A stretch of DNA of 64,000 nucleotides from Aliiroseovarius sp. S1339 (GCF_023195695.1 NZ_JALPQG010000004.1:248001-312000), one strand, 5' to 3'; counted from the stretch's first letter, positions 51,569 to 60,584 are shown. Notes: generated by a model not told the origin, from the sequence alone. Numbers and translations: made by a program.

Positions 51569-52474
51569 TTAGGCGACGCCATACATCCAGCAGGCAGGGA
51601 ACACATCCTGACCGTCGGTCGTATCACCATCTTGGCTGGCATCCGCAACCTCGGTTGCCCCGGCCTCTGGGACGTCCGTGTCTATGTCGGCGGTGTTAAC
51701 GCCCGCATCATCGTCATCATAGTCCCAATTGCCCAATTGCTCGATCAACCAGTCAATGCCGTCCTGCAAATCTTGGCTATCGTCGACATTTTCCACGAAC
51801 ACGAAAATATCGCTTTCACCGTCGCCATCGCGATCAGCCTCAAACAACCATGAAACATCCCAAGGCTGGTCGGGCGTTTCTGGCTCCGGCTCAGGTTGGG
51901 GATCCGGTTCTGGCTGCGGGTCCGGCTCCGGTTGCGGATCAGGCTCAGGTTGCGGATCAGGCTCAGGTTGCGGATCAGGCTCAGGTTGCGGGTCAGGCTG
52001 AGGCGTCGGCTCAGAGGTGTCGGCATCCGTATTGCCAAAGTTCTGGGTCACCATCACACCATCATAGGTCAGGCCACCTTCGGTGAACGCTCCTTCTTCG
52101 ATACCAATGCCGATATCGGTGAAGGTCGGGCTAAGGATGTTCGCGCGGTGCCCCGGGCTCTGCATCAGCCCCTCGTGCAGCTGGACCACGTCATCCGCGA
52201 TCCCCTCTTCACCGCGTTCACTTTGCCACGCGATATTCTCGCCCGATCCGAAATTGCCTTCGAACGGATAGTTCGCATCGGCCATCCGCTCGCCCGGCGA
52301 CGATCCGTCTTCACCGGTATGGGAAAACTGGTTCGTGTCCAGCATCCATTTGCTGTGATCTTCGCTGGACTCATTCAACAGCCCGTTGAATGTCAGCTGG
52401 TTCAATCCGGCGCCTTCGCGTTCCTTATTGATCAGGTCCAGCATCTGCTGTTCGTATTGGTTTGGTAGAGACAT
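51569..52474 (-). CDS. CAP-domain (SCP/PR1) protein with Pro-Glu-Asp repeat linker
   Basis: From ATG 52474 (MSLPNQYEQQMLDLINKERE) the protein has 301 residues. The CAP domain occupies about 1-160: SSEDHSKWMLDTNQFSHTGE, GSGENIAWQS, QSPGHRANILSPTFTDIGIG. Then a PEPDPQ-type repeat (about 170-210), a short acidic region (EADRDGDGESDIFVFVENVD, QLGNWDYDDDDAG) and a final AS-rich tail ending FPACWMYGVA. There is no N-terminal signal peptide, yet such proteins are usually exported, so a C-terminal (type I) route is possible. Confidence 0.82.
   Translation of the reverse strand: MSLPNQYEQQMLDLINKEREGAGLNQLTFNGLLNESSEDHSKWMLDTNQFSHTGEDGSSPGERMADANYPFEGNFGSGENIAWQSERGEEGIADDVVQLHEGLMQSPGHRANILSPTFTDIGIGIEEGAFTEGGLTYDGVMVTQNFGNTDADTSEPTPQPDPQPEPDPQPEPDPQPEPDPQPEPDPQPEPDPQPEPEPETPDQPWDVSWLFEADRDGDGESDIFVFVENVDDSQDLQDGIDWLIEQLGNWDYDDDDAGVNTADIDTDVPEAGATEVADASQDGDTTDGQDVFPACWMYGVA
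51885..52005. repeat. 18 bp tandem repeat inside the CAP-protein gene
   Basis: The unit GGCTCAGGTTGCGGATCA (plus strand) recurs about six times with the inner three nearly identical and the outer copies degenerate. It encodes the PEPDPQ linker. The repeated unit and its drift indicate expansion by slippage or unequal exchange. It is coding and has no spacers, so it is not a CRISPR array. Confidence 0.85.
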
Positions 52475-52749
52475 GGGAGTTTCTCCTTTGGTTCCATGTG
52501 AGTGGTTCCGTACACAGACCCTGCCCAACCCCTCGCCTCAACGCGTGGCGGATCAGCGCCGAAAAACCGGCTTTCCACTGCCAGAACACACCCGCCAGTA
52601 CCGCGATAACTTGCTGAGAATTTTCTTGCTGGTGTTCGGCTGCAAACCGCCATCCGGGGGGCGCATCCTAAGGTGCAGAGCCTATGCCCATCTGCCCATG
52701 GCCAAGATAAATTTCGTGCCAACGTCTTCTCTTTGCTGCCATCATCGCC

Positions 52750-53082
52750 TATATGTTTCATGTCCCTTCGGGGACTATGGACATAAACGCGCTCGTAATA
52801 AGCGGATCGGACCCGGGGGCGGTACCCGGCGTCTCCACCAAACATCCCTCATTTGGGGATCATGGGGACGAAATAGGATCGACGGACGTCTAAAGGGGTT
52901 TGCTTTGTCTCGGTGAGATACCACCGTTATCGGTTCACTAAAGCTAGTTGCAAATGACAACAAAGCTCCGGCTATGGCTCTGGCTGCGTAAGCAGTTCGA
53001 GTTGCCGATTTAAGCCCTTGCGCCTAGCAGCGTAAGGCGGGGTTCGCAGGCACCTGGCAACAGAAGCCTGCACTTCCTTTTT
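52750..53082 (+). ncRNA. ssrA: Transfer-messenger RNA, circularly permuted two-piece form
   Basis: The acceptor piece comes first and ends ACCCGGCGTCTCCACCA at 52839, with T-arm CCGGGGGCGGTACCCGG. A 23-base spacer follows, itself able to fold into a hairpin. The coding piece then starts GGGGACGAAATAGGATCGAC at 52863; GGGGAC pairs with GTCTCC of the acceptor end. The tag frame at 52950-52991 reads ANDNKAPAMALAA and stop, a typical alphaproteobacterial degradation tag. A hairpin and T-run close the gene. The outer 5' end (about 52750) is approximate. tmRNA rescues stalled ribosomes. Confidence 0.93.
53046..53082 (+). terminator. Terminator of the tmRNA gene
   Basis: GCAGGC (53046-53051) pairs with GCCTGC (53066-53071), and TTTTT follows at 53078-53082. 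It lies at the expected place after the coding piece of the permuted tmRNA. Confidence 0.7.
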
Positions 53083-53194
53083 CATTTCGGCAGTGACGGC
53101 GCTTTTTCGGGCGCTGGTTACATATCATTAATCGTTCCGCCATAGATTTGCAGATGAGAGAACTCGCAAACAACGATATTGGAAGGAGCGTCGC

Positions 53195-53620
53195 ATGCCC
53201 TCATTAGAGCTTCTGAAAGAATGGTATGACACGGTCTGGGTCCAGCAAGACCTTGACGCGATTGACCGCTTGTTCACGCCCGACATTGAAGCGCAGGGCG
53301 TGATGGATTTCGGCGTCGGACCCGATGACTTCCGGGTGTTGGCCGAAGCCGTTCTGGCACAGGTCGAAATCAGCGAAATTCGCTTTGATCGCGACGTTGC
53401 AATGGGCGACTGGGTCTGGGCGACGTTCACCGTTTTCGCTGTTACACTGGCAGATCGCTTGCCCGTACAAACAACTGGCCAGATCATGGCGCGCGTTAAG
53501 GATGGGCAGGTTGTCGAAGCCTATAATCAAATTGATTTCCTGACGTTCTTTGAACAGCTCGGCTACCTGCCCCCCGACAGCCTTGCCTTGTGCCTGTCTG
53601 GCGAAGGAATTGCGGCCTAA
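53195..53620 (+). CDS. SnoaL/NTF2-like protein
   Basis: The 141-residue protein has a strong ribosome site (GGAAGGAG). The sequence LLKEWYDTVWVQQDLDAIDR and the later VWATFTVFAVTLADRLPVQT and QIMARVKDGQVVEAYNQID fit the cone-shaped SnoaL-like fold, often a polyketide-cyclase or ester-cyclase relative. No catalytic residues can be named with confidence. It ends 47 bp before chrA and may be co-transcribed. Confidence 0.78.
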   Translation: MPSLELLKEWYDTVWVQQDLDAIDRLFTPDIEAQGVMDFGVGPDDFRVLAEAVLAQVEISEIRFDRDVAMGDWVWATFTVFAVTLADRLPVQTTGQIMARVKDGQVVEAYNQIDFLTFFEQLGYLPPDSLALCLSGEGIAA

Positions 53621-53667
53621 CACAGGTTTTGCTTGCCACGGCGGGCGGATCAAGGCCCTATCCGGCC

Positions 53668-54930
53668 ATGACGCCAAGCCTTTCTGATCTGATCCGCGTA
53701 TTCACTCGCATTGGGCTTATGTCCTTTGGTGGACCTGCCGCGCAGATCGCTGTGATGCACCGGGAATTGGTCGACGATCGTCCCTGGCTGACCGAACAGC
53801 AATTTCTGAACGCCCTGTCGTTCTGTATGCTGCTGCCCGGTCCCGAGGCGATGCAACTGTGCACCTACGCTGGTTGGCGGCTGCGTGGTGTTCTTGGCGG
53901 ATTGATCGCTGGGCTTTTGTTCGTTCTTCCGGGGGCCACGGTCATGCTGGCGCTGGCCTTTGCCTATGCCAATTGGGGACGGCTCCCGGTGATCGAGGCG
54001 CTGTTTCTGGGCGTGAAAGCCACCGTGGTCATTATCGTCAGCCAGGCCGTCCTGCGGCTGGCTCGAAAAACGCTGAAACGCGCGGACCATTGGGTGATTG
54101 CGCTTGCCTCCTTCGTCGCACTCTATGCCTTTAACGCCCCCTTCCCATTGGTGATCCTGATTGCCGCCGCCTACGGTATGATGTGGCGTGCGAAATCGGG
54201 TGCAAGTGCGGCGCAAGCGCCAGCCCGACCGACATCGCTTCGACAAACGCTACTGCGCGCCACCCTTTGGCTATCGCTTTGGTTTGCCCCCATTGCCGTA
54301 TCCTACGCATCGGGGGCGGCCACGCTTGCAAAGATTGGCCTGTTCTTCTCAAAACTCGCCGTCGTCAGTTTTGGTGGTGCCTACGCAGTGTTGGCCTATA
54401 TGACGCAAGAGGCCGTAGACACCCACGGCTGGCTGACCCCCGCACAAATGATGGACGGATTAGGCTTGGCCGAAACCACCCCCGGGCCGCTGATCCTTGT
54501 GACGGAATTTGTGGGCTACATGGCCGGGTACACGCTGTCGGGGCCGGCATTTGCGCTGGCCGCCGCCGCGATGACCCTTTGGGCCACCTTCGTACCCTGC
54601 TTTCTGTGGATTTTCGCCGCAGCCCCCCATGTTGAATGGCTGACCACACGGCCCCGCCTGACATCCGCCCTCAGCGCCATCACAGCGGCTGTCGTGGGCG
54701 TGATCGCCAACCTGTCGCTCTGGTTTGCACTGCACGTCTTTTTCGAACACGTAACGCGCGCCGACACCGCCTTTGCCCCCACCCTGCCTGTCATTTCCAG
54801 CCTGAACCTTGCTGCCGTTGCCCTTGCCAGCCTTGCCGCATTCTTGCTGTTACGACTCCGCTTGTCCCTGCCGCTGACCCTGGCGATCATGGCCGGTGTC
54901 GGCGCGGGTCTTCCCATGCTCTGCCCTTAA
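53668..54930 (+). CDS. chrA: Chromate transporter ChrA (two-domain)
   Basis: From ATG 53668 (MTPSLSDLIRVFTRIGLMSF) the protein has 420 residues. The two homologous halves each start with the CHR motif: FTRIGLMSFGGPAAQIAVMH and SKLAVVSFGGAYAVLAYMTQ. They contain LLPGPEAMQLCTYAGWRLRG and GLAETTPGPLILVTEFVGYM respectively. ChrA exports chromate, and sulfate analogues compete. The full length and intact motifs suggest activity. Confidence 0.92.
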   Translation: MTPSLSDLIRVFTRIGLMSFGGPAAQIAVMHRELVDDRPWLTEQQFLNALSFCMLLPGPEAMQLCTYAGWRLRGVLGGLIAGLLFVLPGATVMLALAFAYANWGRLPVIEALFLGVKATVVIIVSQAVLRLARKTLKRADHWVIALASFVALYAFNAPFPLVILIAAAYGMMWRAKSGASAAQAPARPTSLRQTLLRATLWLSLWFAPIAVSYASGAATLAKIGLFFSKLAVVSFGGAYAVLAYMTQEAVDTHGWLTPAQMMDGLGLAETTPGPLILVTEFVGYMAGYTLSGPAFALAAAAMTLWATFVPCFLWIFAAAPHVEWLTTRPRLTSALSAITAAVVGVIANLSLWFALHVFFEHVTRADTAFAPTLPVISSLNLAAVALASLAAFLLLRLRLSLPLTLAIMAGVGAGLPMLCP

Positions 54931-54998
54931 CCATCTTGCGCCTTTTCTTCACCGCCGAATCCCTTATTCTGGACCCAACCCCACGGGAGAGAACATAC

Positions 54999-55511
54999 AT
55001 GTCCGACACCATCGACTATGGAAACCTGATGCATGACGCCATGCGTGACTTGATCCGCAAGGTGCTGGACAACGTGTCAAAGACCGGTTTGCCCGGCGAG
55101 CATCATTTTTTCATAAATTTCGACACCAACCACGATGCGGTCGAGATTGCCGATTGGATGAACGATCGCTTCCCCGACGACATGACCATCGTTTTGCAAC
55201 ATTGGTTTGAGAACCTGAATGTCGGCGATGAGGGCTTTTCCGTCACGCTGAATTTCGGCGATGCGCCCGAAACTCTTTTCGTGCCATTTGACGCGATCAA
55301 CACTTTCGTCGATCCCTCGGTCGAATTTGGCTTGCGCTTTGAAATGCAGGACGAACACCACCCCGATCTTCATGTAGCCAGCGACGATGGCGAGTTGGCA
55401 GAAGAGGACTCGCCGGTCGAAGACCCCGAACGCGTCACGCCGGATGCCGAAAAAGCCGAAGTTACACCCAAAAAGGCAGAAATCGTCAGCTTGGACAGTT
55501 TCCGCAAGTAA
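54999..55511 (+). CDS. sspB: SspB-family stringent starvation protein B (ClpXP adaptor)
   Basis: From ATG 54999 (MSDTIDYGNLMHDAMRDLIR), behind GGGAGAG, the protein has 170 residues. The alphaproteobacterial SspB fold is evident: GLPGEHHFFINFDTNHDAVE, DDMTIVLQHWFENLNVGDEG, FSVTLNFGDAPETLFVPFDA. A flexible acidic/lysine tail ends in VSLDSFRK, where the ClpX-binding peptide is expected. SspB delivers tmRNA-tagged proteins to ClpXP. The permuted tmRNA gene lies only about 2 kb upstream on the same strand. Confidence 0.9.
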   Translation: MSDTIDYGNLMHDAMRDLIRKVLDNVSKTGLPGEHHFFINFDTNHDAVEIADWMNDRFPDDMTIVLQHWFENLNVGDEGFSVTLNFGDAPETLFVPFDAINTFVDPSVEFGLRFEMQDEHHPDLHVASDDGELAEEDSPVEDPERVTPDAEKAEVTPKKAEIVSLDSFRK

Positions 55512-55660
55512 TGGCCAACAGGTCACTGGCGATGGGTTCAGGGCGTTCGAATTTCAGCGTCAAAACCACTCAAAATACGGGCGGTTCGGGCGCTACCAGC
55601 ATTGAAATCGGTGTACAATCGGGTACAACAGCGACGGTTTTATAACAAAGGCGCCAAGAT

Positions 55661-57055
55661 ATGACCCAGACCCGCACCGAATCCGACAGCTTTGGCCCAC
55701 TAGAGGTTCCCGCAGACAAATATTGGGGCGCGCAGACGCAGCGCTCGCTGATGAACTTCCCCATTGGGTGGGAGCGTCAGCCCGTCGCCATTGTGCGCGC
55801 CCTTGGCGTGATCAAACAGGCCTGTGCCGAAGCAAACAAGAAATCCGGTGCGATGGACGGAGCAATTGCCGACGCGGTCATTCAGGCGGCGGGTGAAGTG
55901 GTTGCCGGCAAGTTTGACGACAACTTTCCGTTGGTCGTTTGGCAGACCGGGTCCGGCACCCAGTCCAACATGAACGCCAACGAGGTGATCGCAAACCGCG
56001 CGATTGAAATCATGGGCGGCGTGATCGGGTCGAAAGAACCCGTGCACCCCAATGATCACTGCAATATGGGCCAGTCGTCAAACGACACCTTCCCCACCGC
56101 CATGCACATCGCCACCGCGATGTCTGTGCGTGACGTGCTGCTGCCCGGTCTGGAAAAACTGCTGGCGGGCCTTGAGGCCAAAGAGGCTGAGTTCAAAGAC
56201 ATCATCAAGATCGGGCGCACCCATACGCAGGACGCGACGCCTCTGACCTTGGGGCAGGAATTTTCGGGCTATGCCCACATGATCCGTCAAGGGATCGCGC
56301 GGGTGAAGCTTGCCCTGCCCGGCATCTATGAGCTTGCCCAAGGCGGCACCGCCGTCGGCACCGGGCTTAACACCAAGGTTGGTTGGGGCGAAGAGGTTGC
56401 CGCCAACATGGCGCGCATCACCGACCTGCCCTTCGTCACCGCCCCCAACAAGTTCGAGGCTCTGGCCGCCCATGACGCGATGGTCTTCATGTCGGGCGCT
56501 TTGGCGACAGTGGCAGGCAGCTGCTACAAAATCGCCAATGACATCCGTTTCCTTGGCTCCGGCCCACGCTCGGGTCTGGGCGAGTTGATCTTGCCGGAAA
56601 ACGAACCCGGCTCGTCGATCATGCCGGGCAAAGTGAACCCCACACAGGCCGAGGCGCTGACCCAAGTTGCCGCGCATGTCATGGGCAACAATGCGGCGAT
56701 GACCTTCGCCGGTTCGCAGGGGCATTTCGAACTGAACGTCTATAATCCGATGATGAGCTATAATTTGCTTCAGTCGATCCAGCTTCTGGGCGACGCCGCC
56801 GACAGCTTCACCGAACGGATGTTAAACGGTATTCAAGCCAACGAACCCCGCATCGACAAGCTGATGAAGGAAAGCCTGATGCTGGTCACGGCCCTGGCCC
56901 CGACGATCGGTTACGACAACGCAACGAAAGTGGCCAAGACCGCGCATAAGAACGGCACCACCCTGAAGGAAGAGGCCATCGCGCTTGGCTTCGTGGATGC
57001 AGAAACCTTCGACAAAGTCGTGCGCCCCGAACAGATGATCGGCCCCAAGGCCTGA
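55661..57055 (+). CDS. fumC: Fumarate hydratase class II
   Basis: This 464-residue enzyme opens [20 protein letters not shown]. Family motifs: [58 protein letters not shown] and the signature [20 protein letters not shown] near residue 317. It converts fumarate to malate in the TCA cycle without an iron-sulfur cluster. The stop overlaps the start of the following small gene (TGATG). Confidence 0.95.
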   Translation: MTQTRTESDSFGPLEVPADKYWGAQTQRSLMNFPIGWERQPVAIVRALGVIKQACAEANKKSGAMDGAIADAVIQAAGEVVAGKFDDNFPLVVWQTGSGTQSNMNANEVIANRAIEIMGGVIGSKEPVHPNDHCNMGQSSNDTFPTAMHIATAMSVRDVLLPGLEKLLAGLEAKEAEFKDIIKIGRTHTQDATPLTLGQEFSGYAHMIRQGIARVKLALPGIYELAQGGTAVGTGLNTKVGWGEEVAANMARITDLPFVTAPNKFEALAAHDAMVFMSGALATVAGSCYKIANDIRFLGSGPRSGLGELILPENEPGSSIMPGKVNPTQAEALTQVAAHVMGNNAAMTFAGSQGHFELNVYNPMMSYNLLQSIQLLGDAADSFTERMLNGIQANEPRIDKLMKESLMLVTALAPTIGYDNATKVAKTAHKNGTTLKEEAIALGFVDAETFDKVVRPEQMIGPKA

Positions 57056-57252
57056 TGGGGAAACCGGTCAGCCTGTCCAAACATCGCAAGGCGAAGAACC
57101 GCGTGAAGAAGCGTGCCCAAGCCAATGAAAATGCCGTGAAGTTTGGGCGCACATTGGCAGACAAACAGCTGGATAAAGCGCGGGCTGAGAAGTTGGCCCG
57201 CGACCTCAACGGTCACAAACGCGACGGCGACACACAGTCAGACAAGACATGA
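57055..57252 (+). CDS. DUF4169-family small basic protein
   Basis: This 65-residue protein, [20 protein letters not shown] then QANENAVKFGRTLADKQLDK and ARAEKLARDLNGHK, is highly basic and helical. It overlaps fumC by one base and the next gene by four. DUF4169 proteins commonly occur directly behind fumC in Rhodobacterales, as I recall. The function is unknown; strong lysine/arginine content suggests nucleic-acid or ribosome contact. Confidence 0.85.
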   Translation: MGKPVSLSKHRKAKNRVKKRAQANENAVKFGRTLADKQLDKARAEKLARDLNGHKRDGDTQSDKT

Positions 57253-57476
57253 GCGCACGGCCAGAAAAACACTCCCTCACCCTGCACGGGCACCGGACAT
57301 CGGTATCGTTAGAGCCGGAGTTCTGGCAAGCATTCCGCGACATCGCAAAGGCGCGCGGCCTGCCCCTGAACGCATTGGCCGCTGAGGTGGACGAGGCGCG
57401 CGGTGTGGACCGGGGGTTGGCCTCGGCCATCCGCGTCTATGTACTGAACCACCACAGACAACCGCCCATAGATTAG
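57249..57476 (+). CDS. Ribbon-helix-helix domain protein
   Basis: The 75-residue protein has LTLHGHRTSVSLEPEFWQAF (beta-strand then first helix) and LNALAAEVDEARGVDRGLAS followed by AIRVYVLNHHR. This is the short RHH fold found in many alphaproteobacteria beside fumC. It may bind DNA. It overlaps the DUF4169 gene by four bases, and its stop overlaps that of the convergent gene by four. Confidence 0.87.
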   Translation: MSARPEKHSLTLHGHRTSVSLEPEFWQAFRDIAKARGLPLNALAAEVDEARGVDRGLASAIRVYVLNHHRQPPID

Positions 57477-57745
57477 TGTTGGGCGGTCAAGGCTTGGCGC
57501 AAACGTGTGTCATGGCGAAGTTGCTTTGCATCCTGAGGGGTCAGGCAATCATCATCGGATTTGCGCTGCAAGATATCTGAGAACAGTTCTTCAACCTCGT
57601 TTCGCGACAAGCCTTCATCGTTCTCTTCAGTCTCAAACTGCACAATGGTCTTGCGCCACGCCGGGACGGCAAGCGTATAGGACTTCAAAAAGCGTTGATT
57701 GCGCGCGCCATCCGGCTTGTTGAAACTTGAATAAAACTGGATCAT
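57473..57745 (-). CDS. Small protein of unknown function
   Basis: The 90-residue frame MIQFYSSFNKPDGARNQRFL continues with KSYTLAVPAWRKTIVQFETE and a helical acidic part (NEVEELFSDILQRK). The start has a purine-rich GGGGGAGG upstream, which supports it. Composition is normal for a soluble protein. I do not recognise a family. It is convergent with the RHH gene and overlaps it by four bases. Confidence 0.65.
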   Translation of the reverse strand: MIQFYSSFNKPDGARNQRFLKSYTLAVPAWRKTIVQFETEENDEGLSRNEVEELFSDILQRKSDDDCLTPQDAKQLRHDTRLRQALTAQH

Positions 57746-57874
57746 TGCATCCTCCCCCAGGACTGTTCGTGCAACTGAGATGGGGACATAATGGCCGACA
57801 ACAAGGCAATCATAGGGGGGAAAAGGTGGCGTCTGGTCACCGTAGAGTAGGTTTTCGGTGAGGATCGGCGACCA

Positions 57875-59245
57875 TTATCTGGGCGTCAGCGATAGCCATA
57901 TCCCATCTTTCCCGCGCACGGTCAGATGCGCGACGGGGTTTGCTGGACGATCTGCAACCAGTGCGAAGCGGAAACTGCGCACCAACATCGACAAGATCAG
58001 CGGCCCCTCAATCATCGCAAATCCGGCACCGGGGCAGACCCGCTGCCCGCTGGAAAACGGTATATAGGCGTTGCGCAGGCACGCCTTCCCGTTTTCGGTC
58101 TGAAACCGGCCGGGGTCGAAATCATCGGGTTGATCCCACAGGCGTTCGTGGCGATGGAGGTGCCAAGGGCTCAGCACGACCTGGCTGCCTTTGGGGACAT
58201 CACGGCCCCGGAAATGCTCGGGGCAGCGTGCCTCGCGGACCATCATCGGCACGGGCGGATACAGGCGCAACGTTTCGCGAAACACGTCACGTGATAGGCG
58301 TAGTTTGGACATCACAGAAAATTCAGCTTTTTCCGGGTCAATCTGCGCCTGTGCTTCCTCGGCGACGCGGGTCTGCCAATCGGGATACAGCGCCAGCAAA
58401 TACAGCGCCCACGCCAAGGCCGACGCGCTGGTTTCATGCCCAGCCAAGAAGAAAATCGCCACCTGATCGACCATCTCAGCGGTGTCGAACCTGTCGCCGG
58501 TGTCAGGGTCGGTTGTTGTCATAATCTTGGTGGCAAGGTCGTCGGGTGCGGTGCCTTGGTCGATTGCAACCTGACGCGCAGCGGTCAGGTCGCGGATCAA
58601 CCAGCGTATCTGGCTTGCGGTCTGCTTGGTTTTGCGGCTGTGGAAACGCGGCATCCAGCGCGGCAGGGGCAACAACGCGCCGAGATTTAACACAGGTTGC
58701 GCGCGCTGGTGTTCCCGGAACTTATCGAACACCTGCGCAGCAGTCTGATTTTCTATCGGGATCGAAAAGAGCGTGCGGAAAATAACGTCTGCTGCCGCGT
58801 GACTCGCGTGAGATTCAACCTCGACCGGGGTGCCGTTGGCCAAAGGGTGCAAACGGTCCACGGTGGCCACCGCGACGTCCCACATCGCGGGAAACACCTC
58901 TTTCAGCCGTCCCCCTTCAAACGCCGGGTCAATGATGCGGCGTTGGCGTTTCCAGACCTCGCCATTGGTGACAAAGACTGAATTGCCCAGCAGCGGGGCC
59001 AAGCCTTCACGTATACGGTCGGATTTTGGAAAATCGTCAGGCCGTTTCTTCAGCACCAGATCAACCAGCGACGGGTCGTTGCACAGATAGCTACGGAAAA
59101 ACGGCGTGCGGAACTCGGCCATCCATGCGCGATACAGGCGCGCGGGCTGCGCCGACAGGATATCGCGGCGAAACAGCTTCGCGTATCGCCACAACGACAC
59201 CCGCTCGTCGCGTGACGGGGGTTTGGGGGGGATGCGATCTGTCAC
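57875..59245 (-). CDS. Cytochrome P450
   Basis: This 456-residue protein has P450 landmarks in the right order: the I-helix FFLAGHETSASALAWALYLL near residue 270, the ExxR in FRETLRLYPPVPMMVREARC, HLHRHERLWDQPDDFDPGRF and the heme loop FSSGQRVCPGAGFAMIEG with the cysteine near 402. The layout resembles class E-type bacterial P450s of the fatty-acid-hydroxylase kind. No ferredoxin or reductase gene is beside it. The start overlaps the stop of the upstream hydrolase-like gene by four bases. Confidence 0.92.
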   Translation of the reverse strand: MTDRIPPKPPSRDERVSLWRYAKLFRRDILSAQPARLYRAWMAEFRTPFFRSYLCNDPSLVDLVLKKRPDDFPKSDRIREGLAPLLGNSVFVTNGEVWKRQRRIIDPAFEGGRLKEVFPAMWDVAVATVDRLHPLANGTPVEVESHASHAAADVIFRTLFSIPIENQTAAQVFDKFREHQRAQPVLNLGALLPLPRWMPRFHSRKTKQTASQIRWLIRDLTAARQVAIDQGTAPDDLATKIMTTTDPDTGDRFDTAEMVDQVAIFFLAGHETSASALAWALYLLALYPDWQTRVAEEAQAQIDPEKAEFSVMSKLRLSRDVFRETLRLYPPVPMMVREARCPEHFRGRDVPKGSQVVLSPWHLHRHERLWDQPDDFDPGRFQTENGKACLRNAYIPFSSGQRVCPGAGFAMIEGPLILSMLVRSFRFALVADRPANPVAHLTVRGKDGIWLSLTPR

Positions 59246-60504
59246 GGCGCCATACCCGTGTATTTCGACACAGGCGTTTCGATTCGGCTGGCCGAGGGTC
59301 GGCGGTCTTTATACCGGTGCCCCAATGTCAGCGGCCCCGCTGTGATTTGGAAATAGTCATAATCACCGGGTCGATCGAACGCGCATAAGTATTGGAAATG
59401 GAGGCGGAAAAAACGCCAGCGCAATTCTTTCCAGCGCGCGGGGCTAAGGGTTTTGGTAAACGCGGCAGACAGGACCAGCGGCCAGCGCTTCCCAGTTTCC
59501 GGCGCGACACCGGACACGGCGACAGGGTCGCACAGCGCAAAGGCGCAGCCATCGCCGGGAGCGGTCACATCAACCCACGCAATCAGGGACTGAGCGCTGA
59601 GTTCATGCAAATCGCGTCGCAGCCTGTGCGCGTCAGGCAGGAAACTGACCATCGGCACCACTTGGCCAAGGGACAGAAAGGCAAGCTCCGGGCCACCATC
59701 CGGCACGTGCCCGGCGCGCAGGAGGTCTGCCAATATCGACACGCCCAGATGTGCGCCTGAGCTGTGCCCGATCACCAGAACCTCGTCGACATCGGAGTTC
59801 AGCGCCTCGGCGATCTGGTCGGCGAACAGTGCCATGCGCGCCTCTAACTCGGGTGAATTCGCCCCTTTCAGACGCGCGGAATAGGCGTAGTCATGCATCA
59901 GGTAGTAGACATAAAGCTTGTTGTCGATCTTGCGAAACCACTTGAGCAGAACGATCACGGTTAGGCAGAGGACGACCCAATATCCGACAACCATCGCTTC
60001 GGACATCAGCGTCAGATGTCCAGCAACAAACGCGGCAGTAAAACCGAGAATGTGGCCCAGAAGCAGCGCCAGCACCAATTGCAGGATCAACATCCCCACC
60101 GGGTAAAGCGCGGCGATCACAGGCCCTTTGCGCAGACGCATGAGCCGCCACAATGCGCCCGAGCTGACATAGGTCCACGCCGTGCGTGCCATCAGCAAAT
60201 AGGTCTGCGCGATGTTCAGGTCCATACTGTCGCGCACAATGTCAGACCAGAACAGCACATCGAATTCTGCCTCGGTCTCGGCGCCGTCGATCCGGCCCGT
60301 CACTTGCCAGCCATAGGTGCCCGGCCCTTGTCGTCCGATCAGACCGATCTGATAGCCAGAGATCGCCGCCTGTGCCGCACCTTCCTTTCGGTAAAGCTCA
60401 CGGTATCTGCGGGGGTGAATCGGATCGTAGCCGGGGATGTAGAACACCCGGCGGCGGCGCACCTCTTGGGTGGTGTGGGATGGGGGGGCGTCGTGTTTTT
60501 CCAT
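59242..60504 (-). CDS. Membrane-associated alpha/beta-hydrolase-like protein
   Basis: This 420-residue protein begins with RRRRVFYIPGYDPIHPRRYR (an oxyanion-strand-like segment), has two or more membrane spans (VIAALYPVGMLILQLVLALL and VVGYWVVLCLTVIVLLKWFR, about 130-210), and then a nucleophile elbow VLVIGHSSGAHLGVSILADL (GHSSG). A candidate acid and histidine follow but cannot be assigned firmly. It overlaps the P450 gene, so the two are surely co-expressed. Lipid, ester or wax substrates are possible. Confidence 0.72.
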   Translation of the reverse strand: MEKHDAPPSHTTQEVRRRRVFYIPGYDPIHPRRYRELYRKEGAAQAAISGYQIGLIGRQGPGTYGWQVTGRIDGAETEAEFDVLFWSDIVRDSMDLNIAQTYLLMARTAWTYVSSGALWRLMRLRKGPVIAALYPVGMLILQLVLALLLGHILGFTAAFVAGHLTLMSEAMVVGYWVVLCLTVIVLLKWFRKIDNKLYVYYLMHDYAYSARLKGANSPELEARMALFADQIAEALNSDVDEVLVIGHSSGAHLGVSILADLLRAGHVPDGGPELAFLSLGQVVPMVSFLPDAHRLRRDLHELSAQSLIAWVDVTAPGDGCAFALCDPVAVSGVAPETGKRWPLVLSAAFTKTLSPARWKELRWRFFRLHFQYLCAFDRPGDYDYFQITAGPLTLGHRYKDRRPSASRIETPVSKYTGMAP

Positions 60505-60584
60505 GGGCCCAGCCTGACTGATTTCCCCCGAACATTAGCCGGATAGTCGGGCAACATTAAGCCCTTATCTGATAGGCCCGGCGG

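Noticed and set aside
51885-52005. Possible CRISPR array
   Set aside because: The 18 bp units are contiguous with no spacers and translate to a Pro/Glu/Asp linker in the CAP-protein frame.
54636-54998. A 121-codon N-terminal extension of SspB
   Set aside because: It lies inside the 3' end of chrA in another phase. SspB starts at ATG 54999 with a good ribosome site and normal length.
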